Part shown: piece by piece, positions 57,046 through 64,000 of the stretch
How the letters are laid out: each line of letters starts with the position of its first letter
Position numbering within the stretch: the first letter of the stretch is position 1
Origin: Anaeramoeba flamelloides
Lineage: Eukaryota > Metamonada > Anaeramoebidae
Direction: 5' to 3'
Assembly (NCBI GenBank): GCA_027625915.1
Contig: JANTQA010000038.1
Span: 248,001 to 312,000 of the forward strand
Length of the DNA stretch: 64,000 nt
The notes under the pieces: generated by a model
Seen by the model: only the letters and a program-made list of their open reading frames with translations
Database searches by the model: none
What the model was told of the DNA's origin: nothing
Translations under genes and position numbers: made by a program

Positions 57046-57639
57046 CCATTTTTATTATGGATGAATATTCTTTATATTGGGAAGAAGAGTTACACGTCTA
57101 AAAGATCAAGTGGTTACTAGCTAATACTGGTGACACCGTATCAAAAAAGTATGAGTAACTTGAAAATTAAAATAAAAAAGCAAAGGCAAAAAATAACCAA
57201 AGGTTTAAAGCAAATCAGATCAAGATCTTAAAAAAAAGAAATTACAAAAATTAAATAATGATCCCCCAAATTAACATTCATTATCAATTATCAAATTATT
57301 ATATCAATCAGAAGTATCGTGGGTGTGATTTTGAGAGTCCTTAATTAAAGATAGCTTTGTTTTTATTTTATTTTTTTTTTTGATTATTTATTAATTATAA
57401 TAATTTACCTTTTTTAAATTTCTATATTTTTTTACTTTTTGTTTTTTCCTTTTTCCTTTTCAATTTTTGTTTTTTACTTTTTCAAACATAAAAAAAAAAA
57501 AAAAAATGTATGTCTTTCTCTTGAATAATATAGAAATCTATAATTTTATGCCTAAATTACCTTTGAAGAAATTTAAGTATAAGTGCAACTAGAGTGTAAT
57601 TTATACTTCTTCACTCAATAATCATTATAAACTGAAAAT

Positions 57640-57960
57640 TTCTTAAATTATCTCTTTATTTCAAAAATTAAAAAAAAACCTCTCAAAAGTATCCGTAAAG
57701 TGCTGTAGAGTGCCTAGCTTATCCAGAATACAAAATAAAAAGAAAAACCAAAAAAAATTCTTTTTATTTTGAAAATTATAAAAAAAATAATAGGTTTTTT
57801 CAGGTTGGTTTCTATTTTATCTAAAAAATTTATCGATTTTCCCAATAAACAAAAAGCTTAAGAAAAGATAACGTACTCTTTTAGAATTCGTATTGATTTG
57901 GGTAAAATCATATATTTTACTCTATTCTGTTAAATTTTAATAATCCCAAAGTTGGTTTTA
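57640..57960. repeat. Hairpin-chain relative, copy 4
   Basis: It holds GTATCCGTAAAGTGCTGTAG and GAGTGCCTAGCTTATCCAG, close to the linkers at 18.7 kb. Palindromic arms flank them (AAATTTCTTAAATT... and CAAAATAAAAAGAAAAACC with TTCTTTTTATTTTGAAAA). Later comes TTTTAGAATTCGTATTGA with AAAATCATATATTTTACTC. It is degraded. Confidence 0.55.
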
Positions 57961-58599
57961 TTTCCTAAATTAAGAAATGTGAACCATATTTCGAACAATT
58001 AGAAGTCAATAATTTATTCTAAGGGTAGTAATAAATTCCCTTTTTAATATTTTTTCCATTTTTTCCCTAATTAATAGTTATTTATATTGGGAAGAGTATT
58101 TATAAAGTAAAAGGGTCAATTCATTACTTAATCATACTGAAATTAACATTAACCTGAAAATAAATAAAAGAAAACAAATACGACAAATATCAAGCTTTTA
58201 AAATAAAGTAGATCAAAATGAAAACAAAAAAAAAATTATAAAATAAAAAGGGGATAAGAATTAAATAACTACCTCACAAAGGAAAAACCATATCACCTAT
58301 CAAAATAAACGAATTATGAACTATAAATATTGTATATGTGATTTTGGATGTTGTTAATTAAAAGAAAAGATTCGATATTTTTATTATTATTTTTTATTTT
58401 TTACAAATTTCTTTATACTAAATACAACAGTATTTTTTTTTCAATTAATTAATCAGAAGAATAATTTGAATATTTATTTTATATGAGTGATCTTCAAATC
58501 TGTCATTTTTCCTTAATTTTTTGAAAAGAAATCTATGTAAAAGGAAATTTCTAATTGGCTTTCAGACTTCTTAATAACAACAATAGTCATTTATATTCT

Positions 58600-58985
58600 T
58601 TTTTCTTTTTTTTATTTTTTGTTTTTAAAAGTGATTCAAAAAAAAAAAAAAAAATTTGAAAATCAATATTAACTTTAAGAAAATGACAATTATTTAATTA
58701 CTTTACAATGAATACATTGCCAATTAAAAAATCTTATTGTCAAAATTATTTATATTTTCAATGAAATCGAGTATTTTGCACAAGATATTCCAATGAAAGG
58801 GGTACAATTTTTTTCAAACATTTTTTTTTTGAAAATTTCTTGTTTATTAAGGGTATTTCTTTAATAAATATTAACTCAAATTTTAAGTATATTATTTTTT
58901 GTAGTTCTACTGAATCTTATATGTGATTATACAGAAAAAAAAACTCATATTTTTCATTTTTAAGAGTTGGTTAGAGCTGAGATAA
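58600..58985 (+). repeat. Family D element, truncated copy 4
   Basis: It matches the right two-thirds of the family D consensus: GAAAATCAATATTAACTTTAAG, the ATTTTGCACAAGATATTCCAATG block, AAAGGGGTAC and TGTTTATTAAGGGTATTTC. The left end is not recognisable and the right end is weak. Confidence 0.6.
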
Positions 58986-60428
58986 ATTATATTTTAAAGA
59001 TTATTCAAAATAAGGATCAATCATGTTTAATATCCTGAAGAAATAATAAATATATTTTATTGTTGATAATAAAATTCCTAATTTTTTATTTATGGGTAAT
59101 AATAATAATCAAGAGTCAAAAAAGACACCAATAATTAATAATAAAATTTAAAATAAAATTTTATTTTATATATATAAACTACTTTCGAAAAATAAGGGCC
59201 CAGTTTTTCAAATTATACTCACTAAACTAATTATATGAGGAACCCTGTAAATAATCATCATTAAACTCGAAGTTGATGGATAATCATCAGAAGATTAAAT
59301 ACTAACAAGGTGTCTTCTTTAAAAATTTTTATACGTTGAAAAAAAATCTATTTCATTTTTTTGAACAAAAATTTGGCCTAAAAAAATCATCCAAAATTTT
59401 ACAACATCTGGATATTATCGAATTTTTTTTTGGTTGTAAGAGTAATTTGATTGAGAATTAAATTGAAATTTTTCATCAAGTAAAAATATTAAATGTAAAT
59501 CAGTGAAGAAAAATTGACATCTGAAACTATTTGATTGAAGAAACTAACAAACAAAAAAAAAATCAAATTGTCATCTGATTGTTTGAAAATTTTTTTTATT
59601 TTCTTCCAATTTTTCAGTCAAAAGTTTGGTTAGTAAATTATGAAGTAGAAAATTTTATTTAAATTACATCATTAATCAACTGCCCAATATCATATTGAAA
59701 TCCAATGATTCTAGAACGAGATCTCGAAATTTGGGACCCTATTTTTTGAATTTAGTTTATATATGTAACGATAAAGATCAATATGATACTAAACCCTAAG
59801 ACGTGAGGTCAGCATTTTTAAAAATCAATATTTAATTTTATTTAAATTTACTCTTCTATATTTGGATGGCAGAATTATTCAAAATATTTTATTATAAATA
59901 AAAAGCCAATCCTTAATTTTTTTAAAATTTTCTTTTCCAAATAAGCCAAGACAAATATTCAATTCAATTTTGATCATATCAAAATTAATATTGGACACAA
60001 CTTTCTTGAACCGAAGTCTATTTCTATCACAGTGTCTTGGATAAAAAAATAGACAAAGTTAAAACAAAATGAAAAGGAAAAACATTGAATTATTTTTTAT
60101 TGTAAAGAAGAAGAGAGTTTCAAACATAAAGCATTCAAATAATTGATTTATTTTTTCAAAAAGTTCGGTTTAAACCCAAACTTTCAAACTAAAAGATTTT
60201 CTTCTCGTGTATGAAAGAAAACAATCAAAAAGAAAAAATTTAAAAGAAGAAAAAATTTAAAATAAGAAAAAAGAAGAAAAGATCAAAAAGAAGAAATGTT
60301 TTTAATTTTGTTCTTTCTTTCCCATAAAAAAGAGCAGTAATGTTACAGACAATTAATAGACAATTGTTTAGTTGGATTTTCTTTTTTTTTTTTTTATAAT
60401 TTGTAAATGAAAACAAATAAACAAATTA

Positions 60429-60812
60429 TTACATTTTCCTATGTCTCGAATGTCCTTTTTTTGTTTTGACTCGTGTTCTTATTTGCTGTGAGCTTTTTTC
60501 TGAAGAAGCCTCAGAAGCTTTTTTCATTTTACTTTTCTCTGTTTCTTCAGAGATTTCAAGATCAGACGATTTCTCAGAATCTAATTCAGCTTCTTCATCA
60601 CTTGTTTTCTCATACGACTGATCATTATCAATCTCTGGTTCAGATTCACTTGAGTCAGAAGATTGCTCTTGTGAGTTGTCTTCCCCTGACGCAATTTGTG
60701 AGGCAGACGCCCTGACAGTTGAGCTTTCAGAGAATGATGAATCGATTCTTTTCATTTCATAACTTTTCCAAGTCTGATCATTTTTATGATTTTCTTCGCT
60801 TGAGCTTGACAT
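60429..60812 (-). CDS. Small Ser/Glu-rich protein with basic tail
   Basis: A 127-residue frame starting MSSSSEENHKND. It is rich in Ser, Glu and Asp (many SxE/SD sites of casein-kinase-2 type) and ends in a basic RTRVKTKKGHSRHRKM tail. Sequence complexity is higher than in the surrounding DNA and codon use resembles the N-terminus of the RBR gene, which argues for a real gene. No family is recognised; disordered chromatin- or splicing-associated proteins look like this. It could also be one exon of a larger gene, but no convincing donor or acceptor pair was found. Confidence 0.55.
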   Translation of the reverse strand: MSSSSEENHKNDQTWKSYEMKRIDSSFSESSTVRASASQIASGEDNSQEQSSDSSESEPEIDNDQSYEKTSDEEAELDSEKSSDLEISEETEKSKMKKASEASSEKSSQQIRTRVKTKKGHSRHRKM

Positions 60813-60948
60813 GTTTGTTGATGTGCTTTTTTTTTGTTTGGTGTTTTAAGAAGAAATAGTGGAAGAAAACTCAAAGTACAGAAAAAAAAATGAATTTTTA
60901 TCAAGAAAGTTTTTCTGTTGTTTTGATTAATACAAATAAATTGTTCTT

Positions 60949-61526
60949 TTAAGGTTTACAATCCCTGAAATTTAAAAAAAAGATTATCTTGTATCAGATG
61001 TGAACTTTTGTTATTTTGGTTCTTCTCTGATCGATACTGGGCTTGGTATGAATGATAAGAAGTGTTCAAAAAGGCAATTTTTGACATTTTATTATTTTTT
61101 TTTTTCGAAATCCAAATTGAAGAATGTAAGGCTAAGATTAAGATATCGGAAGGTAAGTTATAAAAAAATGTGATTTGTGCAGTTGCAGATTGAAATTTTT
61201 AATTAGGCTTGATTTTATTTGGAGACTTGAAAAAAATTACTTTTTTTTTATTTTAATAGATCAAAAGTAATTAAAATATTTCAATTGACAATCTCGAAAA
61301 TTCTATTTTTTTCTAGCTTTCCTACCAATATATTTGCCTTTTAGTCTTAGACTCATAAATGCAGATTTAAAAAAAAAAATAATAAAATGTCAAAAATTGC
61401 CTTTTTGAACACTTCTTATCATTCATACCAAGCCCAGTATCGATCAGAGAAGAACCAAAATAACAAAAGTTCACATCTGATACAAGATAATCTTTTTTTT
61501 AAATTTCAGGGATTGTAAAGCTTAAG
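60949..61526. mobile_element. Family C foldback element, fresh copy
   Basis: A 578-bp element whose arms, about 60949-61103 and 61369-61526, are inverted repeats. Over about 140 bp (from TTTACAATCCCTG to GACATTTTATT) I see no mismatch. The inner 260 bp also pairs weakly, so the whole element derives from a long foldback. An older copy is at 49008-49552. Identity of the arms implies recent activity or gene conversion. There is no coding capacity. Confidence 0.85.
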
Positions 61527-61773
61527 GGGTTTGTTTTAAAATGTAGAAAATGAAAATTACAAAATTTCTAACAACTTTTTTTTAACCAAAGTATTTTTAA
61601 AAAGTGCCAAAATAGGTTCTATATTTAAATGGATGAATTGTTTTAAAGGTTAATTGTAACAATTTTGGATTGTTTGGGAAAAAAGGGTAAATCAACACAG
61701 TTATTTTTCCAAGTCTTTGTTCTTCTTTGTGAGGGGGGATTATAACTTTTTGGAGAAATAATTTTTATTTTTT

Positions 61774-62312
61774 AAACTAAAATTCAAAATTTTCCACACA
61801 GATAAAACGTTCCAAACAATCGGAATAATACAATTTCATTCAAATTTGAGAAAATTTTGATTTTTGTAAGTTATGAAAATCATTTTTTCATCTTTTAGTT
61901 TTTGTTTTCATTTCATTGTTTGAATTACGTAATTTGTTTCGTTGGATCAAAAATTTTTTTCAACCATCGATATTAGGTTAAAGTCGAATTGTATAAATGG
62001 AAGAACTCATATAAAATTAGTTGGTAGTATCTAACCATTTGATCAATCAATATTCCTAATAGAATTTCAACAAATTTACTAATGTATTTTTTTTGTTTTG
62101 CTCTCTCCAAAATTTTTAACACACCCATGATTTATTTGTATTGATAATTATTTATTTATTGTTTTGTGAGTATTGTAATTTATAAACAAGTGTTAACATT
62201 TCAATTAGTGAATGGTTCTAATTTGGTATTTCTTCTTTAATTGATTAAATAAGTTTTTTTTTTCACAAATTGAATTTTGGTGTGTTAAAAATTTTGAATT
62301 GGGGTTTAGTTA
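61774..62312 (+). repeat. Family F TIR element, copy 2
   Basis: The left end AACTAAAATTCAAAATTTTCC with CACACAG and the reversed right end AACTAAACCCCAATTCAAAA with TTTTTAACACACC form an imperfect TIR. Internal landmarks GTTACGTAAT-like, TTTGATCAATCAATATTCC and AGTGAATGGTTCTAATTTGG match the reverse copy at 17929-18479. It is 539 bp and non-coding. Confidence 0.7.
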
Positions 62313-62791
62313 TGCTTTCTCAAAAATTCATTTTTAATGTTTAGTGTTTGTTCTTTAAGTAATAATATTTCCTATCCTTCAAATAATTCAAAACTAAAGC
62401 CATAGTAAAATAAGTATGCTATTATAGTTGTTGTTTTTTTTAGGTCTTAATTTTATTATGTATATTTTACAATTTCATTTTTTTTTTTTCACTTTTTTGT
62501 TTCTTAAAAATTATTTTTCTTTCAAAAACGAGTTTAAATTTGACTAATAAATTATAAAAGTTCAATTTTACTTAAATAAATACTCAAAATAATTCCCCAC
62601 AAAGATGAAATTAACTGTTTTTCTAAAAATAAATTATTTTTGAGATCTAACAATAAAAATTATTGGTTTTTTTTTGGGATTGATGAATTGGATTATTGTT
62701 TAAAATGTTAACTCTTTTTGGGTAGTATTTCAAAAATCTGATTGATCTATCCTTTTGTTATTATACAATTTGTTATAAATAAATTGAACAA

Positions 62792-62962
62792 AAATTTCAT
62801 TCAGTTCTCCAAAAAAGTAGTTATTAAATCAGGCTACTTTTTCAATTTTTTAAATTCAAAATATCAGCTTAAATTAATGATTTACTCTTTTTAGAATTGG
62901 GTCTTTTGATGTTTTATTTTAATTTTTGTATGTTTATTTTTTGGGAAAGCAGAATGAAAATT
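62792..62962. repeat. Family H short TIR element, copy 2
   Basis: The left end ATTTCATTCAGTTCTCCAAA and the reversed right end ATTTTCATTCTGCTTTCCCA; the interior has TATCAGCTTAAATTAATGAT. It is about 171 bp, the same size as the copy at 38858-39026. Confidence 0.7.
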
Positions 62963-63262
62963 GTGATCTGTTTATTTTATAATTAATTGCAATTTGAATT
63001 ATTTTTTATCTTATAAAAATAAATATTAAAGTTTAAAAATAATCAATCATTTTTAAAAGATTTCTAAAAAATTGTGGTTGACTAATTAAAATTTATCAAT
63101 TTTTAGTTATTTTGTCACCCTCTATATTTGACTAAGAAGGGTGAGGATTTCAGAAAATCTTTCAGACAATAATAATAACTCATTTGAAGATTCAAAAAAT
63201 ATAAAAAAAAGATTCGAGATCTCATAAAGTGCCAAAGATTTTCACTTACACAAGAGTAGAGC

Positions 63263-63743
63263 AGTGAAAAAAATACCGGACATGAAAAAAATCCCTGACA
63301 AGATTTTTAATTGTGAATATTAGTAAAATTATTGTGTAATTTCATTTATTTACAATCAAATTCCTTTTTTTAAGAATCGAACTTTTTCAATTATAACTCC
63401 CACACTTATTAGAATGATGATTGATGAAATCACACTTGTTCAAAACACCATTCAATCAATCAAAAAACAAGAAGAAAAATTATCATTTTCCAAACTCTTG
63501 GAAACCTCAATAAAACTCTATTGTTTTTCGAAAAAAGTTGATCAACATATGGCTATCAAACAATTCCTCAAGTATTCTAGAGACATCTTACTTTGATGAA
63601 CTTTAGGTAGGTTTATTACTAATCTCATATAAAAATTGGTTATTTATAATAAGGATTTCATTGAAATTAGACAAAAATTTTACTGATACTTACAATTAAA
63701 AATCTTTTCCGGGATTTTTTTCATGTCAGGTATTTTTTTCCCT
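63263..63743. mobile_element. TIR element of about 480 bp enclosing a 60-codon frame
   Basis: The left arm (63263-63330) and reversed right arm (63676-63743) match over about 65 bp: GAAAAAAATACC, GACATGAAAAAAATCCC, AAGATTTTTAATTGT and AGTAAAATT occur in both, with a few substitutions. The element ends directly against family A copy 3. It contains the small frame at 63414-63596, so it is either a compact non-autonomous element or one carrying a captured gene piece. Confidence 0.75.
63414..63596 (+). CDS. Small unrecognised frame inside a TIR element
   Basis: A 60-residue frame beginning MMIDEITLVQ and ending KQFLKYSRDILL. Its composition (mixed charges, Leu/Ile heptad-like spacing) is less repetitive than the surroundings, so it could be a real small protein or a captured exon. 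It lies wholly between the two arms of the TIR element. No family is recognised and no splice signals extend it convincingly. Confidence 0.3.
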   Translation: MMIDEITLVQNTIQSIKKQEEKLSFSKLLETSIKLYCFSKKVDQHMAIKQFLKYSRDILL

Positions 63744-63745
63744 AC

Positions 63746-64000
63746 TATAAATATGGAATGTTGTAAAAAATTGAGTTTTTACAATTTTGGAGATAAATAA
63801 AGAGTTCCATGTCTTTGTCCAAATTTTGGTAATAGTGAACCAAACATTCGGTTTTTATTTTTGGGATTAAAAGAATTATAAATATAAAATTGTTTGGTAA
63901 ATATCAATACTTTTGTTTGAAAAATATTTTTTTTTAAAAAATTGAAAGATTGGTATTTACGAAATGTTTTTTTGATTCAACAGATTATGAACCTATTAAG
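63746..64000. repeat. Family A TIR element, copy 3 (cut by window end)
   Basis: The left end ATATGGAATGTTGTAAAAAA, GAGTTTTTACAATTTTGGAG and AATAAAGAGTTCCATG match the copies at 131 and 48459. The interior continues with GAAAGATTGGTATTTACGAA, found at about 329-349 as GAAAGATTGGTGTTCATCAA. The right arm is beyond the window. Confidence 0.72.

Larger units (their letters stand above)
56389..57607. mobile_element. 1.2-kb block with inverted ends enclosing a LINE-like relic
   Basis: The left end GTAAATTACACTCTAGATGC and the reversed right end ATAAATTACACTCTAGTTGC match over about 25 bp. The block holds the RT C-terminal relic (minus strand), hairpin modules and AT-rich filler. It may be a DNA element that took in or was hit by a LINE, or two unrelated layers. 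No target-site duplication could be fixed. Confidence 0.5.
55156..60428. other. Repeat-rich intergenic region
   Basis: From left to right: (AT)n at 55269-55289; an imperfect 25-bp inverted repeat at 56025-56122; a 1.2-kb inverted-repeat-bounded block with a LINE-like relic and hairpin modules (56.39-57.61 kb); another hairpin block (57.64-57.96 kb); and a family D fragment (58.60-58.99 kb). 59.0-60.4 kb shows nothing recognisable. Confidence 0.55.
60813..64000. other. Terminal intergenic region built of transposable repeats
   Basis: Almost every segment belongs to an element: family C foldback (60.95-61.53 kb), family F (61.77-62.31 kb), family H (62.79-62.96 kb), a TIR element with a small frame (63.26-63.75 kb) and family A copy 3 running off the window. 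No host gene is supportable. Confidence 0.6.

Overview
This is AT-rich nuclear DNA from a eukaryote, very probably a free-living amoeboid protist. The evidence is spliced genes with GT-AG introns, long runs of E/K/N/Q codons inside conserved proteins, low gene density (nine supportable genes in 64 kb) and several families of small terminal-inverted-repeat elements. The E/K/N-rich style, the counting-factor-D-like cathepsin and the plant-like DEAH/RBR ligase would fit an Anaeramoeba-type anaerobic amoeba. A dictyostelid-like or other AT-rich amoeba cannot be excluded from sequence alone, so the organism is an inference. No tRNA, rRNA, CRISPR or prokaryotic operon structure was seen.

Layout. 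2.0-7.6 kb (+): a USP4/15-type ubiquitin peptidase homologue split by a 2.5-kb intron, with all active-site positions replaced. 11.4-20.5 kb (-): a five-exon cathepsin of the counting-factor-associated-protein-D type, inflated by 4.2-kb and 2.9-kb introns full of repeats. 22.2-23.7 kb (-): a TEX2/Nvj2-like SMP lipid-transfer protein. 26.1-28.0 kb (-): a USP39/Sad1 splicing factor. 30.7-35.7 kb (+): a DEAH11/12-like RBR ubiquitin ligase that keeps the helicase accessory domains but not the motor, and is split by a one-base frame change in an A-run. 39.4-40.5 kb (-): a Sip5/DA2-like RING protein with a myristoylation-type N-terminus. 44.9-46.2 kb (+): an acidic protein of unknown function. 52.4-55.2 kb (+): a seven-exon UBE2G1/Ubc7-type E2. 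60.4-60.8 kb (-): a small Ser/Glu-rich protein.

Function. Five of the nine genes belong to ubiquitin biology or its non-catalytic derivatives: two dead USPs, one E2, one RBR E3 and one RING-like E3. They lie on both strands with kilobases between them, so this is co-occurrence and not an operon. All exon joins were deduced by reading phase and family alignment; fourteen introns were placed and each keeps the frame.

Repeats. The rest is repeat-rich. At least ten dispersed families are visible: TIR elements of about 170, 360, 385, 490, 550 and 700 bp, a 578-bp foldback element with about 150-bp near-identical arms, a 1.6-kb head-to-head palindrome, and a LINE-like relic inside a 1.2-kb inverted-repeat-bounded block. 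The most unusual structure is a chain of about eight long hairpins (18.5-19.24 kb) joined by a conserved short linker, with smaller relatives at 26.0, 56.9 and 57.7 kb. I could not assign it to any element class I know.
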